A stretch of 64,000 bases of DNA from Paracyclopina nana (taxonomy: Eukaryota > Arthropoda > Copepoda > Cyclopoida > Cyclopettidae). The position numbers were made by a program, and so were the translations under genes. The stretch spans positions 9,560,501 to 9,624,500 of the forward strand of contig JAGUCH010000002.1 of the NCBI GenBank assembly GCA_019096065.1, in the 5' to 3' direction. Shown piece after piece: positions 32,776 through 44,344 of the stretch. Within the stretch, counting starts at the first letter, position 1, and every line of letters starts with the position of its first letter. The notes beneath the pieces were generated by a model. It saw nothing but the letters and a program-made list of their open reading frames with translations, was not told the DNA's origin and made no database searches.

Positions 32776-34322
32776 ATGCATTGGAGCCTAGTTCTCAGCC
32801 TAACGACGACCCTGGCGGCGGGCGTGGCGGAGAGTGGCACGCACCACGCCTCCATCAAGTCCAAATATGGGCAGCTGGTCACCTCCTCCACCCTGAGGTG
32901 GGCCCCAATGTCCAGCGGCGAGAGCCTGCCGAAAGAAGCTGTGCCCAGTGGGACAGGGAATGCGGAGAAGTTCGTGTGCAGGGCCGAGCACCACGGTGCC
33001 CTGCTAGTGGGACAAACCACAGAGGTCGGCTCCTACTGCCTTGTCGGATTCGTTAGCAAGCTCTACAAGTAAGACTTTTAGTGTTGACCTGGAAAACCAA
33101 TGGCCCGCAGACAATTCGGCATTTGCATATTTACAGGAAACACAACTACGAGCTGCTCATCAACGTCGACAGAGCCGCGAGGCTGGAGTGGAGGCCGTAC
33201 AGCAAGTACGCGGGCGTGCCCGAGGGAGGCGTGGCCGCCGTCGACGAGTCCTCCTCCTTTGTGGTGGGCGACAATGACGTCTTCATCGGGCGGCATCTGA
33301 GCGCGGCGACGACGTCGTGGCTGCCAGGCGCCGTCGAGGTTCCCCGGAGGTCCTCGAGCTTCGGACTCATGCGAGTGTTCGACCCCAGGGGCGTGATGAG
33401 CGAGGAGAGCTCCGGGGACATCCTCGTCGAGATTGAGCCCGTGCGCTACGAGTTGGAGGTCCACTCTCCGGCCGAGGACGAGCCTCCGCACAGGGCCAAA
33501 AAGATCCTCCGCTCCGACGTGGTCCTGGCCAAGTCCTCGCTCTTCCGCTTCGACGAGGGCAAGGACGTCGAGGCCAGGATGCAAAAAGTGCTTTCCTACG
33601 AGTACGAAAAGTCTGAGTATTACGGCCAGGTACTACTGCTACTATAGAGCAAAAAAAAAAGCCATACAATTCAACTTTTAATGGTATGCATCGGCCAACA
33701 GGTCCCAGGGATGATCCGAGCCTTACCGGCCTCCATACGCCTCCCCAACGGGCAAGTGCAGTCCGTCCTCTGGGGACTGCCAGAGAAGTCGCATCAGCGC
33801 GAAACGATCATGGTGGGACACGCCCTGAAGCACTTCAGGGCGGTCGACGTGTCCGTCGTCGGGGTGCGGATAACGGAGGAGAAGCCCTACCGGGCCGCAC
33901 TCACCGCCGTTTTCCCGGACGGCACGCGGCGCCAGCGGCCCATCGACGGCGTCCTCCAAAGCATCTACCTCGACAACATCAGGCCGGAGTACAGCCGCAT
34001 CTACCACATCAAAGAGTCCAAGGACTCGCCCACTTCCATGACCACCACGGAGCACAGTACAAAAGAAGACAGCTTTCAAATCGAGTCTCGTCGTCACAAT
34101 GACCTGTTTGGTGATGAGGGGCGAAAGCGCCAGACGAAAGAGAGCATGCTGTCTGACAGGGCAGCCTCTGGTGGTCTTGATCAGCAGCAGCTGCTGATGG
34201 CCTCCGCCTCGTCCTCAGCCACTTCCTGCTCGCATACTAAACTATTCTCCCCCATCCAAGAACTGCTCGTGATGTTCACCCTCCTGCTACACCACGTGCT
34301 ACTGCTTCGACGGGCCAATTAA
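32776..34322 (+). CDS. Secreted DM9-like protein resembling unzipped
   Basis: Exons 32776-33068, 33137-33629 and 33702-34322 join in frame into 468 residues. The N terminus MHWSLVLSLTTTLAAGVAES is a signal peptide. The body has two DM9/DUF3421-like segments: FVCRAEHHGALLVGQTTEVGSYCLVGF..KKHNYELLINVD, and VPEGGVAAV...DVFIGRHLS..TTSWLPGAVEV. The C terminus ends in a hydrophobic stretch (about 449-465, IQELLVMFTLLLHHVLLL) with only RRAN after it, as in GPI-anchored proteins or a short membrane anchor. Layout and length resemble Drosophila unzipped, a GPI-anchored neuronal adhesion protein. Orthology is suggestive, not proven. AATAAA at 34343-34348 is 20 bases after the stop. Confidence 0.7.
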
Positions 34323-34342
34323 ACGCAGACGTCAGCCAAGAC

Positions 34343-34348
34343 AATAAA
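34343..34348 (+). terminator. Polyadenylation signal AATAAA, unzipped-like gene
   Basis: A canonical AATAAA lies 20 bases downstream of the stop. A second AATAAA near 34614 could give a longer 3'UTR. Confidence 0.5.
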
Positions 34349-34349
34349 C

Positions 34350-36118
34350 ACGTGATCCATAAAAGTGTTTGAAATTTGGATTATGGCCTTGCATTTTTTG
34401 CCGCCGCCGAGCCGCGATTCTCATGCCGCGAAAGTGCGAGTGTTTGTGAGATGATTGGGATTGCCGACTCGACTCAGTATACAAGAAAGCATCTCGAAGG
34501 ATAATCCACCCCTCACTATATAAATACTGCTATATGTAAAATGTACGAGATATTTGCCCTTGCAGAGAAACTCTGAAGGAAAGAAGTTTTATCATCATTG
34601 CGTCGTCGTGAAAATAAACAACGATCCTTTGACTGAAGAGTGTGCATCAAAAAAACTACTGTCAATTATTTATCCACAAAAATCTTCCTTTGAATATTAG
34701 GCCAACTAAAAATTGCAAAGGTTCGGTTGAATTGACTCTGAAAGTTCCGCCGCTGCTTTGCGAAATTGCGCTGCAATCAGGACCAGTTTAAGTCATGCAT
34801 GCTAAACTATTGCACTTTTTAGAAATTTGTACTCGACTTTTTTCATCTCTTACTCATTTTTGTGACTGAGGAATGACAATTTTCACATGTGCCTTAGGTG
34901 ATTTCTCGTGCATTTCCCTACGGCGTTTGGGGCTTACATGAATAAGGCATCAAACCTAAAACAGCTAATGTAGTAATGCTGTAATTTCGCTGTAATCTGC
35001 TGGCCTTGTCTCACTAGAATAACAATTATAAAATCAGATTTGACCTTCAAAGTTAATTAATAATCCCTCAAGCACACTCCACTGATCCAAACAGCTGCAC
35101 TTCCAATACAGCTTTTACAATTCTGCAATTTTACTTGATTGTTACAAGATAATGAGCTTGATACAAGCAATCGAGGAATTTCTGTAAAGAAATTACTTAT
35201 AGGAGAGCAGTCACAAGAAGATGATCTGAGTTGAATTAGAAACCATTTGCATTGTACCATAAATGTTTGCCTTAACTGTAATTAGGTAAATTGCTCATTT
35301 ATGAAAGAAGAAACTCTAAGTAATTTTAAAGAAGGATAACCTCTATGCGCAAAAGCATGGTTCCAACACAAAAAATAAGCAAAGTGAAGCGCGGTAGACC
35401 TGTTCAGCTTCAATACTTCGACTGGTTAATGAGCGCAAGGAGAAAATTCAGCTCACATCTCGCTCTCAACTGCAGCTTACCTTATCTTAAATTTTTTTTT
35501 ACTTAGACGCTACTACGGCTTTTAAAAGTCGGAACGTTGCTTTGGAAAAAAATGCCAAAAATTAACTAACTAAGGACTCATGCCAGCTGCTTCTTTATGA
35601 AAATCACTCATCGCTTGGCTGCTCATAAGTCTCTCTGAAACCCGAAAAAAGATAAAATATTTTATAATAAAGATATTTTCGTCAAACATTGTGCCTAAGT
35701 AAGTCCATGGCTCATTCAGGGCTATCTCTAACAACCAATCCTGACGGAACAAAGTCATTTTTAATCACGCAACTAAATTGAGCTTTTTCATCCTCACCTA
35801 GTTGGCGCTGCAGTTGTGCTAGAACATAATAAATGCGGGAAATTCAAACTGCAAATCTGGTTTAACTTGCGCGCCAGCGAGCACTCCTTTCACATGCATA
35901 CTAGCGCTACCAGACAAATCCAAAATAAAATTAGCCCACAACAATTTCTGGCTTTTTAAAAGTGATTTTGGCATAGAACACGATTACCACTGCAAAAACA
36001 ATAATGAAAATCCAAAGATCTGCCTTAAAATTTCGTCTTGAAGGATACCACAGCACAGTTATTAGATTAGTAACTGTACAGCTGCCGTAAGAGTTCACCT
36101 TACTAGTATAGATCATCT
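34350..36118. other. Intergenic DNA with MITE fragments
   Basis: Includes a half-element ending GGGGCTTACATGAATAAGGCAT near 34950, a degenerate GGTTCCAACAC remnant near 35360, and otherwise unique AT-rich DNA. No gene is recognised. Confidence 0.45.
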
Positions 36119-36235
36119 TAGGCTCATTATCTTCCGCGTCTTTGATCGTAGCATGTTTGTGGTTGTTATAACTTCTTATTTACTGACGAGGTTGCGATGT
36201 CAGTGTATAAGATCCGATAACAACCGCAGGGAACC
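36119..36235. repeat. GGCTCATTATCTTCCGCGTC palindromic MITE, damaged
   Basis: The left end and the internal TTATTTACTGACGAGG stem match the palindrome at about 11136-11282. The right end is lost. A lone right-half remnant (CTACGAACAAAGACGCAGAAG) is near 36713. Confidence 0.6.
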
Positions 36236-36899
36236 GTAAACGGTACCATATTTATCCTACCGGCGAGCTCATAAGATTTCAGACGGCTGATCGCTGCTTA
36301 CGCTACGCCGTCTGAATTAGCAAAATGTCTAATTTTCTTGATTATTTTTCGCAAGGTTTAATTTTCACAAGCTTAAGTAGATCCTAAGTTTCAAATAAAC
36401 GAATTATATTTACATCTCACTATATTAAGAGTGGTATATTTCCTGAAATTCCATCTTTTCCTAAAATTCTAGGCTGGCCTTTGGGCTGGCTTGCGGGCAA
36501 GCTAGAGCACTAATTAAAAGTGTTCCCAGATTGAAACACTAAATTAAAGTGGCTTTTTTATAATCGGAAACTGGCTCTTTTTGGCTATTTTGTACAGTTC
36601 ACATCTAGTAGCTCATTTGATGAACGTGTCAACTACGCTCGCGCACTGATGACGTCAAGCCGTCTGAACTCAGTGCCATCTAGTGCAGTCAGCTTTACTT
36701 CGGGTTCATATGCTACGAACAAAGACGCAGAAGAATAAGCCCATAGTATATTTTTTGCATTTCTATGAGCCTGCCCAAGCTTGCTTCGCTCAAGATGATC
36801 TATGCATAGGCTACGCTATCAAAGCATCATTCAAATCTATCAGCATGGCTTTAACATAGATGAGAATAGAAGTTAGCATTATTTCAAACAATAGTCATC

Positions 36900-37043
36900 A
36901 GCCCGGTTCCAACAACAAAATAAGTAGAGTATAAGTACGATTAACCAGTATAGTATGGTACAGCTGTGCGCGCGAGCTAGCAGGCAGCATTCTATACTTA
37001 TAAGTGTCCGTACTATGCTGATTTTCATTGCTGGAACCGGGCT
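36900..37043. mobile_element. MITE with AGCCCGGTTCCAACA ends
   Basis: A 144-bp element ending GCTGGAACCGGGCT. The interior GTACAGCTGTGCGCGCGAGC matches the variant at 10820 rather than the main subfamily. Confidence 0.8.
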
Positions 37044-37315
37044 GACATCGCGTAGTAGGGTCATTCCTAACAAGAAAGTTGCATCATTGAGAAATTCGCA
37101 GAAATGCACCGTAACTTCAAAACTGGTGATAATCCCCATTGCCTATATAAATCGTATTCCAAATAATATGAAACTCATTTTTTGCCATAAAAATGCCATA
37201 TTATCAGATTTTAAAGCAAAAATTAGCCTCACTTGATCAAAACATCCAAATATACCAAGAAAGAAACATGAGCATAGGTTACAAAAATTGCACCAAATCT
37301 CAAAAGATTGCAGAT

Positions 37316-38132
37316 GGGTATACTGGTTAAAGGCTAATCGGGAAAAGGCTAATTGGTTTGGGGCTTATTGGTAAAAGGCCAATTGGGCAAAGGCTACATT
37401 GGTAAAAGGCTATATTTAAAAGGCCAATAGCAGATGTTTTTGAGTTATAGTGTTTGATTGGTTCACAAGTGACATATCACTATCTTTTGGTTTTCCTTGT
37501 TAATTCTTAGTTTCATTATTTTTTGTGACGAAAATTGCTTTTTTGGGCTTAGCTTAGGAATTCATAAATAGCCTGGTTCAAGAGATTTAGTTCAGTCAAT
37601 TTTCCGCTACGCAAATCGATGGCGCGTCGGTAGGGGTGGAAAATGGCTGCACGATATTTACAAAAATGCTTATTTATTGGATCTGTACAAAGGAACATTT
37701 TATAAAGAAGAATTACTTGTCTTGACTTGACTGACCAAGCTGATTTAGCTTATTGAGAATAAGGAAGACTTGATTCTGTTGTCACCAAGGAAAATAACTT
37801 TATTTTATTTTCAGACACTTGGCATTTCTCATGTTGCCAGAAGAAGCTAAGCTAAGATAAAAAGGCTAAGCAAACCCGCAACATTTTTAAAAGCAAAGCA
37901 GCTGCTTTTTTTGATTGAGGAAAATTAGGCAATGAAAACCAGTTATTTTGGAACTTCAATGATCAAAATAGATGTCATTAAATGATTTGAACTCTTGCAT
38001 CGTTATCAATTTAGCCTATTTTTGGTAGCCTTTCTCCAATCTAGCCTTTGGCCAATTGGCCTTTCACCATTTCGCCTTTTACCAATTAGCCTTACACCAA
38101 ATAGCCTTTTACCGATTAGCCGTTAACCATAT
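37316..38132. mobile_element. Element B: ~817 bp with inverted arrays of GGCTAATTGGTAAAA units
   Basis: The left arm (about 37325-37430) has units such as GGCTAATCGGGAAAA and GGCCAATTGGGCAAA. The right arm (about 38005-38128) has the complementary series (TTTTACCAATTAGCC). Termini are GGGTATACTGGTTAAAGGC and the complement of ATATGGTTAACGGC. Flanking octamers TTGCAGAT and CTGCAAAT agree at 6 of 8 positions, a degenerate 8-bp duplication. The AT-rich core has no ORF. Confidence 0.7.
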
Positions 38133-38753
38133 CTGCAAATATGAACGCAAATTAGGCATAAAATTCTTCCAAGGGTTCCAACTAGCATTTTTTAAAAAGC
38201 ATTTTTGAGGAATACTGAAGTCCAAGGGATCTGGAGAAAAATAATTTTCATTTCAAAATGGAATTCATTAAAAAAATTTGAGGGTTGATAAAAAAAATTT
38301 GAGAACTTAATATTTTTGCAAGCCAAAAACATAGCAGAAAGTAATTTTGATGTTTTTGGTCGCAATTTGGAGACGAATTTCTTAAGGTCTCTTTAGTTAC
38401 GGTTTCTATGAAATGGATGCGACTTTTTTGTTAGGAGTGACCTTTCTGTGTAAATGGTGGAATAAGCAGTGCAGTCTTGGGAAAATATTGGGTGTCTATT
38501 GTTCGTTCTTTTGAACATTAATTAGTAAGTATGCGGTAAGGAAAAGTATAGGTGCCAAGGTACTGATTCGATTGCAACAATCTTTATAAATTAGCTCGCC
38601 AAAATATAGCTAGAGAGCTGAGAATTTGCTGGTTGCTTTGCAGGTTGCTTAGTAATTTGCCTTGCTTTGCTTCAATTTACTAACAATGGAAAAGTGAGGC
38701 CCAGCTAAGGTAAAAGAGCGTTGCCATAGGAGCAGTAATCGTGCGTGGACTTG

Positions 38754-40458
38754 ATGAAAAATTATTTCTGTAAGTGTATGGTCCTCGACATGAACACAAC
38801 ACAACCCACAATTGAAAGCATCCTAGTTGAATCATTCAATGATGAAAAAGCTCACATCATTGAATGGGACGAGTGGACGTCCCCTGTTTTGATTTTCGTC
38901 CTTCTAGGCTCGAATATCTCAAGTTTTGCAGGCAAAGTCATGATCATAACCTACATCGTGAAGTTTGCACCCAAAGAAAGGCCAATCAATACTTTAACCA
39001 TGGTTGATCAGGTATGAATGCAATTTATTATATCAGTAATTTGTTCTATTTTGGCCAAAATTATGCACATGCTACAATTTTTTGAAGAGCCACTAAGAAC
39101 TTTTCAGTAATCTTGGCACAAACATTTGCATGATTTTATTAAGAATACCCAGAAAACTCTTTTGTACGAAAAACAGACAAGCCTCTTCCGTTGGTGACGT
39201 TGCCCTTTTGGGCTACCCCATTTGAACTTGTACCATTACGAAAGAAAGTTGAACTTCATGCATTTGTACCATTAACAATGTGTACCACACTTACATCTGC
39301 AAAACGCTCAACCTTCAGAAACGTTTAAACGTGAGGTTTACTCAAGTCTTCACATAAAGTATGTAGTATTTTTTCAACTTGTTTCATAAATAATTTTATC
39401 CAAATTAATTTTGCAAGATGTTTCCGAACTGTTTCCATTTTGTAAGAACAAAGCAATTTCCCATTCCATCCTCAATTTTGAAGAGTAGCATAGCTAAAAG
39501 TAGTCGAATTTTACAACAGGCTAGTGGCAACAAGAGTTTTCTGAGAAAGATGGCCCCACTAAGTTTTGATGAATTCTTATGAAATGAAATGATGGCTACC
39601 ACTGACGGACACATAGAATGCGATTTTAGTCCCAAGTAGAAGCCAGGGCTTGTGGTTAGTTTTAAAATTCTATAATTTCAGATCGTTCTTCTGGTGTCGA
39701 TTACAGCGCTAAATATACTGGTGATTTTTTCTCTCGTGAAAGGAGAGAGTCTTAATCACTACTTGTCAGCTTGGGGGTGCCATATCTTTTGGTTTTTGCA
39801 GCTCATAAGCAGTTGCTGGATGCTGACTTCAGGCTTGGCCGTTGCCATGCTCCGTTTGGTCATCCTCAAGTGGGATGTCAGCTATTCAAGGGCTAGAACA
39901 TTGGCAAAGTATTTCCTTACAGCAACAGTAATTGCCACCTTAATCCAGTATGCAGCAATCAGAATTGGGCATGCTCCATCTGGAAGTGGATTGGGACTTC
40001 AATTTTGCGAAGGCCGTACAAATGACATGCATACATTCATAGCAGAATATCAAGGATCTAACCCCGATCACATGAAAATGGGAGTCATTCTTGTTCTGTT
40101 CACCGTTGCTTTTGGTCAAATCATAATTCTAATGGAGCTACTTATCTACGTCTATCTCCACTATCATTTGTTCAAGCACAATCAAAGAATGGTATCGAAT
40201 GGAGTCTTCTCCAACGATATCTTTAGACAGCATCACCGCAGAAACGTCATCACTTTGTCAGGGCAAACAACAACATTTTTGGTTGAAATTGCGGGAACTG
40301 TCATTGTCCAAATGCTGACTCATATGAAGGCCACAGCAATACTTGAACCTGCCTGTTACCCATTGCTGTTAATCATAGGTGATGCGGTTGTAACTTTAAC
40401 TCATGTTTGGTCATCACCAGAGCTGAGGAAGTTTCTGGACTCCATGTTATCACGATAA
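38754..40458 (+). CDS. Orphan 7-transmembrane receptor (rhodopsin-like, divergent)
   Basis: Exons 38754-39011 and 39682-40458 (CAG|GTATGA, TTTCAG|AT) join in frame into 344 residues. Seven hydrophobic segments are visible, starting with VLIFVLLGSNISSFAGKVMIIT, then a PINTLTMVDQ second-helix motif, a third helix beginning CHIFWFLQLISSCWML followed by AVAMLRLVILKW in place of DRY, a second extracellular loop with FCEGR, RRNVITLSGQTTTFLVE in helix 6 and HVWSSPELRKF after helix 7. The N terminus has an N-glycosylation site NTT. The third-helix Cys and the loop Cys could form the usual disulphide. The ligand is unknown. AATAAA is at 40544-40549. A degenerate relative lies at 46140-46560. Confidence 0.75.
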
Positions 40459-40707
40459 AGTTGCTAAAAACCATAATTCATGTACTTTTGAAGAAACATG
40501 TATTTCCATTAATGTCCATTGACTACAAATACATGAAAAAGGAAATAAAACGGTGCAAAAATATTGCATCAAATGATGTGTGGACGCGTGATATCATGAG
40601 GGTCGAATAAGACCAGCCTGCCCCATTTATTTAATAAATAGCAGTTGAGTGATTCGTCTCAAGAAGTAGACGTCGTATGTTGGTCCTTGTAACAGAAATG
40701 GGACTAA

Positions 40708-40876
40708 TGGCGTTCATCTACAAACTCCTTAAGGAATCGGAACACGAAATTCCTTTGCGCAAAGGAGTTCTCAGCACATAAACTAGCTGCGTAGAGTTGT
40801 CATTAGTTCAACTAGTTGTCATTATGCATGGTTTTGTCATAATGCATTCCTTAAGGAACAGTAGATGAACAGTACA
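40708..40876. mobile_element. Short MITE, CTGTTCATCTAC family, TAA duplication
   Basis: A 169-bp inverted copy of the element at 4895-5046, from TGGCGTTCATCTAC to GTAGATGAACAGTACA, with exact TAA repeats (40705-40707 and 40877-40879). Confidence 0.8.
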
Positions 40877-40973
40877 TAAATATCCTTATGAATTGAATGT
40901 GAAAGTTATATTCTTCACCATAAAAATCGTTGCGTACTATTTTTATCGGATGTAAAAGAATTATGCCCTGTTC

Positions 40974-41431
40974 ATCTACTCTATTTTTTCGTAACTTTCT
41001 TGTACTACCTTACGGAAAAAGTTGTCGTAACTCCACGAATTTCTATTAGCTGTCGTAGCTTATAAGAACTAGCGTTATTTTAGCGATCCCTCTAGGATTG
41101 ACTAAACTAATGTAACTTTGGAAAGAATCCCCTCTTGTGACAGACCTAGCAGAATGTTTTAGTCGGCCCTAGCAGGCCGGCTTTACTTGCTGTAAGACTC
41201 ATTCTTACGTTAGGACACACTAAACCAAAGGAAGGTTTGAAGTAAGCCCCTGAACAAAGGCAAATAAGTCAGCCCTAGCTAGCATGCGCTTAACTTGGTC
41301 AACGCGCTTACCCAATTCGTACGCTAACGACTGGTCTTACGCTGACTTAAGACAGTTTTTGTCGTTATAGAATAACGACAAATTTTTGTAAGACTCCTGA
41401 AATTACGACAGAAATTGTCTTCGTCAGGGCA
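40974..41431. mobile_element. TGCCCTGTTCATCTAC element, left member of an inverted pair
   Basis: A 458-bp element starting TGCCCTGTTCATCTACTC and ending CGTCAGGGCA, with its own TTA duplication (40971-40973 and 41432-41434). Interior motifs CCAAAGGAAGG, GGTCAACGCGCTTACCC and an AACGACAAATTTTTG stem have no coding capacity. Confidence 0.8.
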
Positions 41432-41499
41432 TTACTGCAATTGTGACTTCATTGTGAGTTCAAACGAACAAGCAAAAGAAAATCGCTTTTTTGCTCTAA

Positions 41500-41985
41500 T
41501 GCCCTGTTCATCTACAAAGACAATTTCTATCGTAATTTCAGGATTCTTACAAAAATTTGTCGTTATTCTATAACGACAAAAACTGTCTTAAGTCAGCGTA
41601 AGACCAGTCGTTAGCGTACGAATTGGGTAAGCGCGTTGACCAAGTTAAGCGCATGCTAGCTAGGGCTGACTAAATCAATTTTTATTTGCCTATGTTCAGG
41701 GGCTTACTTCAAACCTTCCTTTGGTTTAGTGTGCCCTAACGTAAGAATGAGTCTTACAGCAAGTAAAGCTGGCCTGCTAGGGCCAACTAAAACATTCTGC
41801 TAGGTCTGTCACAAGAGGGGATTCTTTCCAAAGTTGCATTAGTTTAGTCAATCCTAGAGGGATCGCTAAAATAACACTAGTTCTTACAAGTTACGACAGC
41901 TAATAGAAATTCGTGGAGTTACGACAACTTTTTCCGTAAGGTAGGACAAGAAAGTTACGAAAAAATAGAGTAGATGAACAGGGCA
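41500..41985. mobile_element. TGCCCTGTTCATCTAC element, right member of an inverted pair
   Basis: A 486-bp near-identical copy in opposite orientation, ending GTAGATGAACAGGGCA, with its own TAA duplication (41497-41499 and 41986-41988). The two copies are separated by about 65 bases and together form a 1-kb inverted repeat. Confidence 0.8.
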
Positions 41986-42123
41986 TAAATGACCAAGGCT
42001 TTTTAAAATAACTTCGCCGTAAAAAAGTTTTTCTTTTTTCTACTCTTATGGCTTTGTAAAAACCACTCGTCTCTAATGCTTTTAAACAATTTTTAAATGA
42101 TTCAAAAATAGTTTGAACATGAT

Positions 42124-43117
42124 GGATGTACTGTAAAAAGTCCGCGATGTGAAATGTCCAGATAAAAAAGTCCGCTCATATAAAGACCAGATATCAAAAG
42201 TCCTTTTATGTGAACAAAGGATGTCATAAGTCCCAATTTTTACAAAAATAAAAATAGAGAGGACTCTTGCAATGATAAGTCTAAAGATCTCCATCGCCAA
42301 ATGGCAAGACCAGAAAGAGTCAATTTGTAATTTCTCTTAATTACTAATTTCTCAGCAAGCGCGTGCGCGCATTCCTATGTAGAATGGGGAATATCTATTT
42401 ATATATGTAAACAATTTATTTTACATTTTCTGAAAGCCGTTGATTAGGGGGTTCCAATGGTGTAAACCATAAAATCCCCTGTTGTAGCTTCCCATAACAT
42501 ACGAATTTAAAAAACCGCTAGCGCTCTCATTTTGCAAGGAAGAGAAAAAATGCGCTTTATTTACCCCCTCTGAAATTGGAAAATGAACATAATATATTTT
42601 ATACAAAATATTGAATTTGGACTTAATTCTTAAGTTACACTGTACTTATAATATTACAATCATGTGGAAGATGAGAAAAGGTTGTTATTTAGCATAGTGC
42701 AGTTACTTCGAAACCATGGCAGCTATCAAAAACTTTTTTACCGGCAATTATGATAGAATTTTATTGGCCAACTTTTACTTTTTCTTAATCAAATTAGTTA
42801 ATAATAGTAAACAAACAGTGGCCAATCTAAGATTACTTTGACCCATCGATTCACCTTTCTGGTCTTTTGCGTGGAGATCTTTAGATAAGTCAAACATTAC
42901 TCAATAAAAGCAGTGTCTGTAATTTTGTTTCATACATGAAATACATGCCTTAATATTTTATCAAACAATTATTGATATTTGTAAAAAGAATAGTCTTTGC
43001 AGAGCGTAATTTTTTACATCAGGACTTTTTACATTAGGACTTCATATATCAGGACTTTTTACATGAGGATTTTATATATCAGGACTTTTGACATTGCGGA
43101 CTTTTTACAGTATTCCC
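42124..43117. mobile_element. Element C: 994 bp with inverted arrays of AAAAAGTCCTGATRT units
   Basis: Exact 8-bp duplications AACATGAT flank it (42116-42123 and 43118-43125; the following G extends the match). Ends are GGATGTACTGTAAAAAGTCC and GGGAATACTGTAAAAAGTCC (complement). The left arm (about 42130-42240) has 4-5 units, and the right arm (about 43015-43110) has 5 units of the same motif inverted. The core (about 42250-43010) has no convincing ORF and includes GCGCGTGCGCGC near 42359. Confidence 0.88.
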
Positions 43118-43244
43118 AACATGATGTTGGCTCCACTTACTTGGCTTGAAACATGTATGTAGCGATCTTAGTAACTAAATTGTCCCGCAAGGTAACTTTG
43201 ATTGTGCATTGCCTAGTAATTGCTCATGCATAGGTACTATGCAA

Positions 43245-43326
43245 TAGTGTTCTAGAAATTACTCCGCTCCCGTCCGCTCCTCTACGTAGAGGAGAGGACG
43301 GGAGCGGAGTAATTTCTAGAACACTA
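43245..43326. repeat. 82-bp near-perfect palindrome (hairpin)
   Basis: TAGTGTTCTAGAAATTACTC... is mirrored by ...GAGTAATTTCTAGAACACTA, with an inner CTCCTCTACGTAGAGGAG palindrome and only one or two unpaired bases. The GC-rich stem sits in AT-rich DNA. It may be a minimal MITE or a transcribed hairpin. Confidence 0.85.
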
Positions 43327-43329
43327 CTC

Positions 43330-44205
43330 TCTCTCAACCCCACCAGAAAGATTAAGATACTTCACAGTTCACTCACATTGAAAATGGCCAAAGTGTGGTC
43401 CTAGTTTAAATGTGTCTTTCATGTGACGTTTACATTACAATTTGGTACAATTTACATAATGTGACCGAAATTTTCATATGTTATATGATGAAGCTATGCA
43501 AAGTTTGATTTGAAGTGTAGTTTAACATTTTGATTTGAATTGTTGTCTCAGGCTGGCGACACATCTCCATTCTAGCCTGTGACTAAAATGTGGAGCTAAT
43601 GTTAAGTGACTATGCAGCTTGGCCCAAAAGGCCCCAAATGTTAAGAAATGCTTTTTCACTTGAACTAAATTAAATTATTAGTGCTTCTTAAAAACCTTAA
43701 TACATGCCATGATAATTTGGCCTTTTACTTTTTTAGCTTTAAGACTACTTGGCTATCTTTACCTGGACTTCTAGCATGTAAAGTTCTATGACCAATGTCA
43801 ATAAGTCTTTAACTCATATTGGAGTAGAAATTGTGCATGACATGCATCTCTTCTTAATAGAAGTCTTGAGAGCATATATTATATGTACCAAAAAGTATTG
43901 ATACCATCAGCAACAACATCTCAAAATCATTTTGGTAATTATAGCTAAATTCCACCTCTTACATTCTTATTTTTGCAAAAAAGCAAAACATTCAGTAGGA
44001 AATAAGTTTTATATACTGTAATACGATTTCCTCGTGTTATAATTCAGTTTACCGATCCGACTCAGCTCTTTTATATCACAGTCCTTTCTAAGCAATTTGG
44101 GGGATATTAAATACTTAACAGCCCTTGAATCAAATTTGAGGGATTTTAAGTAATTTAATGCCACTCATATTCCATGGAAGTAATCCAAATTCCAAAGAAG
44201 TTGGA
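43330..44205. other. AT-rich intergenic DNA, nothing recognised
   Basis: No gene, repeat arm or RNA feature could be supported here. Confidence 0.4.
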
Positions 44206-44213
44206 AAGAGAGG

Positions 44214-44286
44214 ATCATCCAAGATTCGAACCTCAGACAGTTAGATTAGCATCCCAAAGCTCTAACCACTGAGCTATGGAAACATC
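44214..44286 (-). tRNA. tRNA-like sequence, probable pseudogene or SINE-like relic
   Basis: On the minus strand it shows a D-arm TAGCTCAGTGGTTAGAGC, a loop ATGCTAA (apparent anticodon GCT) and a B-box-like GAGGTTCGAATC. The acceptor stem does not pair well and the short variable loop is wrong for tRNA-Ser, so a functional tRNA is unlikely. Confidence 0.4.
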
Positions 44287-44344
44287 ATGAAAATTGCATG
44301 CTATGTATAGGACTTTAACCATAATTTAAGCCAGATAAAGAAAT

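Noticed and set aside
44214-44286. Functional tRNA-Ser(GCT)
   Set aside because: Acceptor stem unpaired and no long variable arm.
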